Source: Firmicutes bacterium UBA5301 | GTDB taxonomy: Bacteria > Bacillota > UBA5301 | Direction of reading: 5' to 3' | Length of the DNA: 41,094 bases | Assembly (NCBI GenBank): GCA_002408345.1 | Contig: DHRX01000101.1 | Span: forward strand, 1 to 41,094 | Part shown: positions 8,683 through 17,368 of the stretch, piece after piece | How positions within the stretch are numbered: position 1 is the stretch's first letter | Layout of the letters: the number at the start of each line of letters is the position of its first letter | Translations under genes and position numbers: made by a program | Notes under the pieces: generated by a model | Told to the model about the DNA's origin: nothing | The model's database searches: none | The model's input: only the letters and a program-made list of their open reading frames with translations

Positions 8683-9798
8683 TTAACTAACTAATACTTT
8701 CTCTACAGCCTGATGCGGTAAATCAAAGGCCGCAGCCACACCTAGATGGGTAACGCTACCCCGATATAGATTTAACCCCCGAGCCAACGCAGCATCTTCC
8801 CGTAACGCAACTAACCCTTTATTAGCTATTTTAAGAGCATACGGCATCGTAGCATTAGTTAAAGCAAAAGTAGAGGTTCGGGGATACGCACCAGGCATAT
8901 TTGACACCGCATAATGTAAAATTCCGTCCACATAGTAAACCGGATCTTCATGAGTTGATGGCCTTGTAGTTTCGAAACAACCGCCTTGGTCTACGGCAAC
9001 ATCAACCATCACCGCCCGTTCTTTCATAGTACTAAGCATTTCTCTGGTAACCAGCTTAGGGGCTTTTGAGCCAGGAATTAGCACCGCCCCAATTAATAAG
9101 TCACAACGGGAAACAGTTTTTTCGATAGTGTATTGGTTGGACTGTAGAACTTTAACATTTTTCGGCATGGTTTCAAAAAGATACCGTACTCTGGCGGGAG
9201 CAATCTCCAAGACCGTTACCTGGGCACCCAGTCCGGCAGCCATCATAGCTGCTCGAGTTCCAACATGCCCACCACCGAGTACCACTACATTAGCTGGTTC
9301 TACCCCAGCAACACCGCCCATAAGAATACCACGTCCGCCTTGGGTCCTTGCTAAATAATAGGCCCCAATCTGCGGAGCCATAGATCCGGCTACCTCACTC
9401 ATAGGAGCTAGTAAAGGCAAAGTACCATCAGCTAACTGCACCGTTTCATAAGCTATCCCAATAACTTCCCGCTCTAACAAGGCTTTAGTTAACTCTTCGC
9501 TAGCTGCTAAGTGCAAATAAGCAAAAAGTATCTGTCCCGGTCGTAGCAGCTCCAATTCGTAATCCACCGGCTCCTTAACCTTCAAAATTAGCTCAGCCGG
9601 TTTATAGACCTCTTCTGGCGTTGGAACTAAGGTGGCTCCGGCTTTAAGATATTCCTCATCAACAATCCCGCTGCCTAACCCTGCTCCTGCCTGAATTATT
9701 ACCTGATGTCCTGAACGGATAAAGTCGGTAACCCCGGCAGGGGTAATAGCCACCCGATTCTCAAAATTCTTTATTTCAGTAGGAACACCAATTATCAT
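8683..9798 (-). CDS. ald: alanine dehydrogenase
   Basis: A 371-residue NAD-dependent enzyme interconverting L-alanine with pyruvate and ammonia. The N-terminus MIIGVPTEIKNFENRVAITP is the family hallmark. The catalytic lysine (LKVKEP, K75) and histidine (YLHLA, H96) are in place, and the NAD-binding Rossmann loop is VVLGGGHVGTRAA. The length fits the family exactly. A GTG one codon earlier is also possible, but ATG 9798 is 7 nt from GGAGG. The gene is divergent from the chemoreceptor at 10012; no clear operator is seen in the 213 bp between them. Confidence 0.97.
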   Translation of the reverse strand: MIIGVPTEIKNFENRVAITPAGVTDFIRSGHQVIIQAGAGLGSGIVDEEYLKAGATLVPTPEEVYKPAELILKVKEPVDYELELLRPGQILFAYLHLAASEELTKALLEREVIGIAYETVQLADGTLPLLAPMSEVAGSMAPQIGAYYLARTQGGRGILMGGVAGVEPANVVVLGGGHVGTRAAMMAAGLGAQVTVLEIAPARVRYLFETMPKNVKVLQSNQYTIEKTVSRCDLLIGAVLIPGSKAPKLVTREMLSTMKERAVMVDVAVDQGGCFETTRPSTHEDPVYYVDGILHYAVSNMPGAYPRTSTFALTNATMPYALKIANKGLVALREDAALARGLNLYRGSVTHLGVAAAFDLPHQAVEKVLVS

Positions 9799-10011
9799 CA
9801 CTAGACCTCCTCAAAGTCCCCATCCTTCTACCGTATGTAGGAAATTAATGTTACATTCAACTTCTCTAGTCGCTCTCCTGCTAGGACTTTTTCTCTACAG
9901 GATTTACCGGGGGAAAAAGCAAAATATTACGTTACCTGAAAAGGTGTTTTAAGGAAATTTTCAGAATATAGCATAATAATTGCTTGTTATTACAAAAGGA
10001 GGGTTTTAATT

Positions 10012-11709
10012 ATGCGTCTCCGAATCAGCGTCCTCCACTTAAAGATCAACGGCTTAATCATCGCCTTGCTCCTACTTAGCAATATTTTTGCCGCTATAAT
10101 GGCCTACAACTTAACAGTAGGCCTTTTTGAGCAGAGCATTTTAGAAAAAGCCAAGTCCGATCTAGCTCTGGGGGAAGCGTTAATTGATTCCTGGCTCCCT
10201 GGTAATTGGCGTATTACCGCAGGACAGCTCTATAAGGGGGATACCCTTATCAATAATAACTTCGGGATAATCGACCGTGTTGCCGAAATGACCGGCGGAA
10301 CCGCCACTATCTTTCAAGGCGATACCCGAGTCTCCACTAACGTAATTCGTGATGGGAAAAGAGCTGTCGGCACCCAAGTTGCACCTAACGTCGCTGAAGA
10401 AGTCCTTAAAAAAGGTAACATTTATATTGGTACCGCCAATGTGGTTGGTGTTAATTACCAAACCGCCTATAAACCCCTCCGTGATGAAACAGGGCAAGTA
10501 ATCGGTATGTGGTATATCGGCATTTCCAAAGAGTTACTAGATGCCGCTAGCCGCAATTTCGTAACCCAAATGGCCCTGTTTACCCTGATCGGTATTATCT
10601 TATCTTCATTGATTGCTTGGGTTTTAGCTCAACGTATGATTAACCCCCTTTTAGCCCTTAAAGACAGGATGCAGGAAGCTAACTCTGGTGATTTAACGGT
10701 CTCCGTCGATGCCCGGGGCAAGGATGAGATTTTTGCTGTTATCGCCAGTTTTAATACTATGTTAGCCAACATGGCCGGAGTAATCCGAAAAATCATCAAC
10801 TCTGTAGAACAAGTAGCACAGACCGCCCAAGGCCTTTCGGCCAAAGCTAGTCAAGTCACAGCTACCAATCAACAGATTGCTGATAGTATTGGAGCGGTAG
10901 CTGCTGGTTCTGATCAACAGGCCCATGCCATCACCGAAGCCGCTTCCATTACTACCGCCGTAAGTACAGAAATTAAAGCCGTTAATACCCACGTCCAAGA
11001 AGCAACTAAGATTGGTCAGGAAGCTGCGGCAACAGCATCGAGGGGTAATGAAACTAACACCCAAGCCATCGCACAAATGAACCAAATTGGTCAATCGATG
11101 CAGGCCTTCTCTCAATCTGTAAAAGGTCTGGGCACCCGTTCTCAGGAAATTGGTAAAATTGTTGATCTGATTACTGGTATTGCTGAGCAAACTAATCTTT
11201 TAGCGTTAAATGCAGCTATTGAAGCAGCCCGGGCTGGTGAGCAAGGTCGAGGGTTTGCTGTAGTTGCCGAAGAAGTACGTAAACTAGCAGAGCAATCAGG
11301 TGCAGCAGCCCATCAGATCGCCAACCTAATTAGAGAAATCCAAAAAGATACTGATAATACAGTCTCTCAAGCGGTCAAGCAAGCTGAAGAGGTAGACCAA
11401 GGTATCGCTATCGTCAATGATGCCGGAACCGCTTTTGCTAATTTAGCCCAATTTATTAGCGAACTTCAAGATAAACTAGCCTACATTGCCGAGGTTACTG
11501 AAAATACAGTAGAACGTACCAACCAAACTATGGACGCAATGCAGGAAATCTCCGCGGTTGCTCAAGAAAACACAGCTAGTTCTGAGGAGGTCAATTCCGC
11601 TACTGAAGAACAACTAGCTACTGTAGAAGAAATGGCTCAAGCTGCAAAAGACTTAGCCACCATGGCCGCAGAACTAGAAGCAGCAGTCCGTCAGTTTAAA
11701 ACTGACTAA
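10012..11709 (+). CDS. methyl-accepting chemotaxis protein with Cache sensor domain
   Basis: A 565-residue membrane chemoreceptor, one of the few plus-strand genes. Segments: TM1 (about 13-35), an extracytoplasmic single-Cache-like sensor (about 40-180, with GGTATIF, RVSTNV and GMWYIGISKE typical of Cache_3-type domains), TM2 (about 184-206), HAMP (about 207-260), then a long coiled-coil with the conserved hairpin tip EQTNLLALNAAIEAARAGE. It ends FKTD with no CheR-docking pentapeptide. AAAGGAGG precedes the ATG. The 3' end overlaps the convergent rlmH stop by 4 nt. The ligand is unknown; this Cache class often binds small carboxylates. Confidence 0.93.
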   Translation: MRLRISVLHLKINGLIIALLLLSNIFAAIMAYNLTVGLFEQSILEKAKSDLALGEALIDSWLPGNWRITAGQLYKGDTLINNNFGIIDRVAEMTGGTATIFQGDTRVSTNVIRDGKRAVGTQVAPNVAEEVLKKGNIYIGTANVVGVNYQTAYKPLRDETGQVIGMWYIGISKELLDAASRNFVTQMALFTLIGIILSSLIAWVLAQRMINPLLALKDRMQEANSGDLTVSVDARGKDEIFAVIASFNTMLANMAGVIRKIINSVEQVAQTAQGLSAKASQVTATNQQIADSIGAVAAGSDQQAHAITEAASITTAVSTEIKAVNTHVQEATKIGQEAAATASRGNETNTQAIAQMNQIGQSMQAFSQSVKGLGTRSQEIGKIVDLITGIAEQTNLLALNAAIEAARAGEQGRGFAVVAEEVRKLAEQSGAAAHQIANLIREIQKDTDNTVSQAVKQAEEVDQGIAIVNDAGTAFANLAQFISELQDKLAYIAEVTENTVERTNQTMDAMQEISAVAQENTASSEEVNSATEEQLATVEEMAQAAKDLATMAAELEAAVRQFKTD

Positions 11710-12182
11710 CGATGGTAAGGTTCATTACGATTAATCTTTAGTGAACGATAGAGCTGTTCCAAAAGGAGAACTCGAAAGAGCTGGTGGGGAAAGGTAAGAC
11801 GGGAAAAGGAGATAATCTCCTGGCATTGGTTTAGTAAACTAACAGCTAACCCAGCCCCACCTCCGACGATAAAACAAATATGGCTCTGGCCCTGTAAACC
11901 ATACTGGGCCAGTTTCAGTGCCAACTCAGGAGAAGAGAGCTCTACTCCATCTGGATCTAAAGCAATTTTGACACTATTAACAGGCCAAGCCGCCCGAATT
12001 CGGGCGGCTTCTATTTCTTTCGCTATTTCTTCCTGACTTGACCCAGGAAGCGGCAGCGGCTCATCTTTTACTTCTATTATTCGTAACTTAGCTAAAGACT
12101 GAATTCTTTTCACATACTCCTGAACCGCTTGAACTAGGTATCTCTCTTTTAATTTCCCCACAGCAACAATAGTAAACTGCAC
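11706..12182 (-). CDS. rlmH: 23S rRNA (pseudouridine-1915-N3)-methyltransferase
   Basis: A 158-residue SPOUT methyltransferase that methylates pseudouridine 1915 of helix 69 in 23S rRNA. It starts MQFTIVAVGKLKERYL, carries the AdoMet-binding loop FIVGGGAGL, and ends with the family signature FPHQLFRVLLLEQLYRSLKI then NEPYHR. The start is a GTG at 12182 with only a weak purine-rich SD. It follows htrA by 26 bp, in the same yycJ-htrA-rlmH order known from Bacillus subtilis. The stop overlaps the stop of the convergent chemoreceptor gene. Confidence 0.95.
   Translation of the reverse strand: MQFTIVAVGKLKERYLVQAVQEYVKRIQSLAKLRIIEVKDEPLPLPGSSQEEIAKEIEAARIRAAWPVNSVKIALDPDGVELSSPELALKLAQYGLQGQSHICFIVGGGAGLAVSLLNQCQEIISFSRLTFPHQLFRVLLLEQLYRSLKINRNEPYHR
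11987..12010. repeat. 24-bp perfect palindrome inside rlmH, possible terminator for the chemoreceptor
   Basis: Two 12-nt arms, AAGCCGCCCGAA and TTCGGGCGGCTT, meet without a spacer. On the plus strand it is followed by CTATTTCTTT, resembling an intrinsic terminator for transcripts running out of the chemoreceptor gene 278 bp upstream. It lies within rlmH codons for the segment AARIRAA. A zero-loop palindrome would in RNA open a tetraloop at its centre. Confidence 0.55.
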
Positions 12183-12208
12183 CTTTTCCCACGCCCCACT
12201 ATCCCCAA

Positions 12209-13336
12209 CTATTCTAATCTAGTATCCAATTGTAGTTTACGCTGACCACGATAGATAACTAGCCTAATCCGTTCTCGGTATTTCAGTTGTTGAACAATAG
12301 CCATTAGCTCTTCTCGCCTACTCACTTTTCGACCATTAATCTCTACAATAACATCACCAGGACGTAAACCAGCTTTAGTAGCAGCGGTACCATTCTGAAC
12401 CCCTAAAATAACTACTCCGCCATCACGCTTGGATAAATCAACACCTACAGCCTGTTGGATCCGCTGGGCCACTTCTGGAGAGAGAGTTTCTGCAAAGACC
12501 CCTAACCTTAACACCTTACCATGGTTAACTAGGTTCTGAACTACAGCGGTCGCTAAGTGGATAGGGATAGCAAACCCGATCCCCTGAGCCTGCTGAATAA
12601 TTGCGGTATTAACTCCGATAACCTGTCCGAGGGCGTTAAGTAGAGGGCCACCACTATTACCCGGGTTAATTGAAGCATCAGTTTGAATAAGCCCTTCCAG
12701 CCAAACCCCTTGCTCTAAAGGAAGGCTACGATTTAAAGCGCTAATAACTCCTGTTGTTACCGTATTATCAAAACCAAAAGGGTTACCAATCGCTACTACC
12801 GGCTGTCCCACCTTGAGATTCTGGGAATCACCAATTTGCACTGCCGCTAAATTAGTAGCTTTAATTTTTATTACAGCCAAATCCGTCTGGGGATCAGCCC
12901 CGATTAATTCAGCTGCTACCGGAGATCGACCGGGTAAAGTTACTTCAATTGATGTAGCATTAGCAACTACGTGGTTATTAGTTAAAATATAACCGTTTGG
13001 TTCGATAACTACCCCAGAACCAACCCCTTCATTACGGCTTAAGTAAGGCTGTCGATAGTAATCAAAAAGCATTTGTTCTGTCTTAGTATTAATAAGGGCT
13101 ACCGACGGCCCAACCTGCTCAACGACCTTAGTAACATCAAAGCCAGAAACCCCTGGAACAATAGGCAACTGCCGCTCTAGCCCGATCTGAGCCGTATTAA
13201 ATTGCAAATTCTGCGGTGAACCCTTACCACCTTGAGTACTAAAGCGGAACAAAAAAGCGCCCAATGCTACTAAAATTAAGGAAATTACGATATAAACCCA
13301 TGCCCGAATGTTGGAAAATGAGGAACGTGACGACAA
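12209..13336 (-). CDS. membrane-anchored HtrA-type serine protease with PDZ domain
   Basis: A 375-residue HtrA/DegP-like quality-control protease facing the outside of the membrane. One TM anchor (about residues 12-32) is followed by a trypsin-like domain with catalytic H122 (LTNNHVVANA), D152 (PQTDLAVIKI) and S228 (INPGNSGGPL), and a C-terminal PDZ domain (about 285-370, VILGVQNGTAATKAGLRPGDVI). The TTG start at 13336 has a GGGGAG SD at about 6 nt. It sits between yycJ and rlmH, the same order as htrC (yycK) in the B. subtilis walRK region, but no walRKHI genes are adjacent here. Confidence 0.93.
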   Translation of the reverse strand: MSSRSSFSNIRAWVYIVISLILVALGAFLFRFSTQGGKGSPQNLQFNTAQIGLERQLPIVPGVSGFDVTKVVEQVGPSVALINTKTEQMLFDYYRQPYLSRNEGVGSGVVIEPNGYILTNNHVVANATSIEVTLPGRSPVAAELIGADPQTDLAVIKIKATNLAAVQIGDSQNLKVGQPVVAIGNPFGFDNTVTTGVISALNRSLPLEQGVWLEGLIQTDASINPGNSGGPLLNALGQVIGVNTAIIQQAQGIGFAIPIHLATAVVQNLVNHGKVLRLGVFAETLSPEVAQRIQQAVGVDLSKRDGGVVILGVQNGTAATKAGLRPGDVIVEINGRKVSRREELMAIVQQLKYRERIRLVIYRGQRKLQLDTRLE

Positions 13337-13381
13337 AAGGATCTCCCCTCTGCTCTAAATTTCCCCCACTTCCCCTTAGCC

Positions 13382-14185
13382 CTATCCTGCTTGAAACAAT
13401 GCTGTTCGCCGGTCTCGCCGTGCTAATCCGACCTTTACATCCCGTCCAGGAATAATTCCTGCCTGAGTTAACCGGGAACAAACGGTATCGAGAGCTAACT
13501 CTGGCCGGTTATTTTCCTGACTTAAGTGCCCCAAGGCTACTCCGCCTTGGCAAACTTTGCCGTGCCTTACTAGAAATTCTACTACAGCAGCAGATGCTGC
13601 ATTAGAAAGATGGCCCTGATCACTCATAATCCGTTTCTTTAGAGGCCAAGGATAACGTCCCCCTTGTAACATAGCCAAATCATGGTTCGCCTCTAAAATC
13701 AGATACTCCGCTTCTTTGAGCTCCGTTAACATCTGACTAGTCATTACCCCTGTATCGGTAGCAACCGCCAGCTTCTTTTGGCCATTATCAATTAAAAAGC
13801 CTACCGGTTCCCGACTATCATGGGAGGTCCGAAAAGCCGTCACCTGTAGATCTCCGATTACAAAAGAGTTACTACTGGCAAAGACCTTCTGTTGCTTTTC
13901 TGGAATACGCCCTACATAAGGCTTCATCCCCTCCCAAGTAGGAGTGTTGGCCCAAACATCTAGGCCAAACTTACGTGCTAGTACCCCGACACCAGATACG
14001 TGATCATGATGTTCATGAGTAACCAAAATTGCTTGCAGATCGCGTTCAGGTGTACAGGCTAACTCCTGTAGGTTGGACACTATCCTTTTCCCGGTAATCC
14101 CTGCATCAATTAATATCCCTGTACCACCACTAGATACATATATACAATTCCCAGAACTACCACTTGCTATAGCGGAAATTTCCAA
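13382..14185 (-). CDS. YycJ/WalJ family metallo-beta-lactamase-fold hydrolase
   Basis: A 267-residue cytoplasmic MBL-fold protein. It starts MEISAIASGSSGNCIYV, the typical YycJ N-terminus, and carries the metal motif VTHEHHDHVSGVG (about residues 55-67), then LEANHD and LGHLSQENN, as in the YycJ/WalJ group. WalJ has been linked to coordination of cell division with replication and to the WalRK regulon; the biochemical substrate is uncertain. The TTG start at 14185 follows AAAGGAG. It forms the conserved yycJ-htrA-rlmH set and lies 5 bp downstream of the cobalamin transporter ATPase, so read-through is likely. Confidence 0.88.
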   Translation of the reverse strand: MEISAIASGSSGNCIYVSSGGTGILIDAGITGKRIVSNLQELACTPERDLQAILVTHEHHDHVSGVGVLARKFGLDVWANTPTWEGMKPYVGRIPEKQQKVFASSNSFVIGDLQVTAFRTSHDSREPVGFLIDNGQKKLAVATDTGVMTSQMLTELKEAEYLILEANHDLAMLQGGRYPWPLKKRIMSDQGHLSNAASAAVVEFLVRHGKVCQGGVALGHLSQENNRPELALDTVCSRLTQAGIIPGRDVKVGLARRDRRTALFQAG

Positions 14186-14190
14186 AAATA

Positions 14191-15444
14191 TTACTCCTTT
14201 GCTGCTAATCGGGGTAAAACTTCTGCCTCTGACTGAACTAACTGGGCCCCTGCTTCCACTAGTTCATTCCACAACGCTACCCCTTGACCCCCGGTGAAAT
14301 CCCTATCTTTAATTGCAGTACTATTAATAAGTATCACTTTCTTACCAGCCCTAACCAATACTAAGAGATCCTCTAAATTACCTAAGTTACCTGGACCAAA
14401 AGGTAGGTTAGCTACTATAATAACGTCTGCTTTCGCCATTATCCGCCGGTTCCCCTGGCGAACCCTTGGTGAAAGAGGAGCAAAGGGGATCTCTTCAACC
14501 AACGTTAAGCCCAATCTTACAGCCGCTTCCCAATCAGCATCTTCCCGATTAATTGCACCTAACGTCACCGGAAATCCAGCAGCAACTAACTTCCTTAGTA
14601 GTTGAGTTGCACTGCCTCCGCCTCCAATTACATGCACCTTTGTACTTTTGGAGCTTTTCTGTCCAATTCCAACTCGGCGAGGCTTAAGATCCAATTTTCC
14701 ATCAGAATCCAGTCGCACATCCATCTTAACCCCGAAGACTTCTTCAATAATTTCTGAGGTTAATACCTTTGCAGGTGAACCAAAAGCCCGTATCTTTCCG
14801 GCAGATAAGAGCATTAAATGAGTACAAAACTCAGCTGCTAATTCTAATTCGTGAAGAACAGCGACAACTGTTAGACCAGAATCTCTATGTAAGGCCTGTA
14901 CCTTTTCGAGAATCTCCAGTTTATAGCGAATATCAAGATGGGTAGTAACCTCATCAAGTAACAAAATCTGTGGTTCTTGGATCAAAGCCCTGGCAATAAG
15001 TACTCGCTGCCATTCTCCCCCGCTTAAAGTGGTAATCGGACGATCGGCTAGTTTGTGCAAATCCAATTCAGCTAAAACCTGAGCGACTTTAGCTTCTTGA
15101 TCCCGACGGCTCCGATGTAATCCGGTTTTTGTAGCAGCATACCCCCCCATCGCTACAGCTTCTGCTACACTAAAAGCAAAAACTCGGCTACTATTCTGGG
15201 GAACAACACCAAGTAGCCCCGCCAGTTCTATCGGTGTATATTGACTAATAGGCCGACCATCAACTTGGACCCCTCCTTGAGCAGGGGGTAATAACCCAGC
15301 TAAAGTTTTTAAGAGGCTAGTTTTCCCGCTACCATTAGGGCCAATAATCCCTACAAATTGTCCAGGTTTAATCTCAAATGTTAGTTGGGAAAGGATCGGA
15401 ACCGAAGCATATTCAATAGTAACATCTTGACATTTTATCTGCAT
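14191..15444 (-). CDS. btuD: cobalamin-type ABC transporter ATPase with extra C-terminal domain
   Basis: A 417-residue protein. Residues 1-255 are a FecE/BtuD-class ATPase with Walker A GPNGSGKT (35-42), Q loop, signature LSGGE (140-144), Walker B ILLLDE (160-165) and H-loop H198. Residues 268-417 are an added domain beginning KVHVIGGGGSATQLLRKLV, a Rossmann-like glycine-rich start, with later ADVIIVANLPFGPGN and KKVILINS. Such additions are known in some clostridial BtuD-like proteins, but I cannot name their function. It follows btuC by 7 bp, in a btuF-btuC-btuD operon. It would energise uptake of cobalamin or a related corrinoid. Confidence 0.88.
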   Translation of the reverse strand: MQIKCQDVTIEYASVPILSQLTFEIKPGQFVGIIGPNGSGKTSLLKTLAGLLPPAQGGVQVDGRPISQYTPIELAGLLGVVPQNSSRVFAFSVAEAVAMGGYAATKTGLHRSRRDQEAKVAQVLAELDLHKLADRPITTLSGGEWQRVLIARALIQEPQILLLDEVTTHLDIRYKLEILEKVQALHRDSGLTVVAVLHELELAAEFCTHLMLLSAGKIRAFGSPAKVLTSEIIEEVFGVKMDVRLDSDGKLDLKPRRVGIGQKSSKSTKVHVIGGGGSATQLLRKLVAAGFPVTLGAINREDADWEAAVRLGLTLVEEIPFAPLSPRVRQGNRRIMAKADVIIVANLPFGPGNLGNLEDLLVLVRAGKKVILINSTAIKDRDFTGGQGVALWNELVEAGAQLVQSEAEVLPRLAAKE

Positions 15445-15451
15445 GTTAACC

Positions 15452-16471
15452 TCACTGTTCTTGTTTGGCCTGTACTAATAAGTAGAGAAAAAAAGGTCCC
15501 CCACAAAGAGATGTAATAGCACCAACTGGTAGTTCCAGAGGAGCCGCAACGGTTCGAGCTACTAAATCGGCTAGTACTAACAAAATGGAACCAAATAAAA
15601 GGGAACCTGGTAGAAGATAACGATGATCCGGGCCTAGTATCAGCCGCACCAGATGAGGAACAATCAATCCAACAAAACCGATTAGTCCACTTACAGAAAC
15701 CGCAGCCGCAGCTAATAAACTACCTAGAGCCAAAACCTTCCTTCGAGTACTCTGAACATCGAGGCCTAAACTCTGAGCCTCTTCTGTAGAAAGAAGTAGT
15801 AAATTCAACTCTTTAGATAATTTCCAAAGAGCAAGGAAACCAATTGTTACTAGAGGAAAAGCAAGCCCTACTTCCCGCCACCCTCGGCCAGCTAACCCCC
15901 CCATTAACCAGAAAACAGTTTCAGATAAGTTCTTACTTTTAATAACCATTAACAAAGAAATTACTGCAGAAAGAAACGCGCTTACTGCCATACCGGCTAA
16001 AAGCAAAACTAAACTAGAAAAGCCAGCCCGCCGCTGAGCGATCCAGTAAACTAAATAACTAACCGCAACCGCTCCTGTAAATGAAGAAACGGTAACCGCC
16101 ACAGCCTGGGAACCAAAAATAGCTAGCTGAAAACCTAAAACGATAGTTGCCCCTAAAGCCGCGCCAGCACTAACCCCAACAATATAAGGATCAGCCAGTG
16201 GGTTGCAAAAAAAGGCTTGGAATGCAGTACCAGCTGCAGCAAGAGCGGCTCCAACCAATGCGGCTAAAAGCACCCTTGGTAAGCGCAGATTAAGGAGAAT
16301 AGTACTGCCCGCTCCAAACTGAGTCAAGTCGCTACCTGATAAAGCAGACCAGATAATCTGCACCGTTTGTCTAGGTGGGATGGTTATCGTACCAACGCCT
16401 ACCGCTAAAAGCATACAAACAACTAAGATAGCTAAAAACAGCAACAAAAGCCGTCGCTTTTGCTGAATCAC
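15452..16471 (-). CDS. btuC: cobalamin-type ABC transporter permease
   Basis: A 339-residue FecCD/BtuC-family permease with about ten hydrophobic membrane segments. Family landmarks are LNLRLPRVLLAALVGAALA near residue 60, NPLADPYIVGVSAGAALGA near 90-108, and GLIGFVGLIVPHLVRLILGPDHR near 262-284. The GTG start at 16471 has its GGAGGG SD inside the last codons of btuF. Substrate assignment to cobalamin rests on the partner binding protein; haem or siderophore uptake uses the same permease family. Confidence 0.92.
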   Translation of the reverse strand: MIQQKRRLLLLFLAILVVCMLLAVGVGTITIPPRQTVQIIWSALSGSDLTQFGAGSTILLNLRLPRVLLAALVGAALAAAGTAFQAFFCNPLADPYIVGVSAGAALGATIVLGFQLAIFGSQAVAVTVSSFTGAVAVSYLVYWIAQRRAGFSSLVLLLAGMAVSAFLSAVISLLMVIKSKNLSETVFWLMGGLAGRGWREVGLAFPLVTIGFLALWKLSKELNLLLLSTEEAQSLGLDVQSTRRKVLALGSLLAAAAVSVSGLIGFVGLIVPHLVRLILGPDHRYLLPGSLLFGSILLVLADLVARTVAAPLELPVGAITSLCGGPFFLYLLVQAKQEQ

Positions 16472-16474
16472 TAT

Positions 16475-17287
16475 TTAGCCCTCCTTCCGCACCTGCAGAA
16501 AAAGGTTCTGTATGTTTGCTATCCCCTTAATTAAACGGGGGGTTGGCCGATTATATTGGTCTGGATCTAAAGAAAATATATTATTATTACGAACCGCTTT
16601 AATCTGCCGCCACTTGCTTTTATTAAGAAAATCAGCTGGATCTCCGAAAGTAAGTAAAATAATTTCTGGGTCCCTAGCCAAAATATACTCTTCGCTTAAC
16701 TGCGGCCACTGCCCCCGGGCACCAGCAGCAATATTATCTCCTCCAGCCCGTCTAATAACTTCGTCTAAATAGGTACCATTACCGGCGCTATATAGTTGAT
16801 CAGTTCCAAAAAGCAATAATGTTGTAACAGGCTGAGCTTGCAGTGGGCTGCTAGCTATTGCTTTTCTGTAAGTACGCAAATCTTCAACTAGTTCAATTAC
16901 TAAAGTCTGTGCTATGTCAAGGTTTCCAGTAACTCGACCCAATAATTCTAGCGAGTCTAAAATTCCGGTGATATTTAACGCCTGTATCAAAAAAACCGGG
17001 AAGCCCAAAGATTCTAGACGCTCTGCTGTTGCCGGTTGCAGAGAGGCGTCGCCGATAATCAAATCTGGAAGAAGTGCCGCTACTATTTCAAAGTTAACAT
17101 TCATATCTCCAACCTTTGGTAGAGATAATACTTGTTCGGGGTAGTTGCACCAAGAAGTTGCCCCTATCACTTGCTCCCCAGCACCAATAGCAAAAAGCAT
17201 TTCCGTTGTCCCTGGTGAAAGAGACACAATTCGGTTCGGGGGTTTACTGATTTCTACTATCCGCTTTGCACCATCGACAATTACCAC
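16475..17287 (-). CDS. btuF: cobalamin-binding protein of BtuF type, apparently lacking a signal peptide
   Basis: A 270-residue class III periplasmic-binding-fold protein. NRIVSLSPGTTEMLFAIGAG, VIGATSWCNYPEQ and LPKVGDMNVNFE are typical of BtuF. The reading frame opens at an ATG at 17305, but a GGGAGG lies 7 nt before a GTG at 17287, which I take as the start. Either way there is no signal peptide or lipobox, unlike functional binding proteins. The same frame upstream encodes a hydrophobic stretch FIVFVVAYV directly followed by TAG, five codons before the ATG. This may be a decayed leader (see findings). The rest of the protein looks intact. Confidence 0.85.
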   Translation of the reverse strand: MVIVDGAKRIVEISKPPNRIVSLSPGTTEMLFAIGAGEQVIGATSWCNYPEQVLSLPKVGDMNVNFEIVAALLPDLIIGDASLQPATAERLESLGFPVFLIQALNITGILDSLELLGRVTGNLDIAQTLVIELVEDLRTYRKAIASSPLQAQPVTTLLLFGTDQLYSAGNGTYLDEVIRRAGGDNIAAGARGQWPQLSEEYILARDPEIILLTFGDPADFLNKSKWRQIKAVRNNNIFSLDPDQYNRPTPRLIKGIANIQNLFLQVRKEG

Positions 17288-17303
17288 TGGTAAACCTCCC
17301 TGC

Positions 17304-17330
17304 ATAGTCAGGACAAGCTAAACATATGCT
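17304..17330 (+). promoter_or_regulatory. possible sigma-E-type (mother-cell sporulation) promoter
   Basis: ATA (17304-17306), a 16-bp spacer, then CATATGCT (17323-17330), which fits the ATA-N16-CATANNNT pattern described for B. subtilis sigma-E. It would start transcription about 30 nt before the ATG of the secreted protein at 17369. The pattern has few fixed bases, so chance matches are expected at about one per tens of kb. Confidence 0.25.
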
Positions 17331-17368
17331 ACTACAAATACAATGAACGAGTGGAGCGTGGAATAGCT

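Noticed and set aside
9802..10011. Riboswitch or operator between ald and the chemoreceptor
   Set aside because: I looked for conserved riboswitch cores, strong dyads and -35/-10 pairs and found only weak partial matches (CATAAT at 9972-9977).
17351..17368. GTG at 17351 as start of the secreted protein
   Set aside because: No SD before it; the signal peptide reads better from the ATG at 17369.
17288..17368. Cobalamin riboswitch upstream of btuF
   Set aside because: Only about 80 bp lie before the divergent gene, too short for the element, and no B12-box-like sequence is visible.
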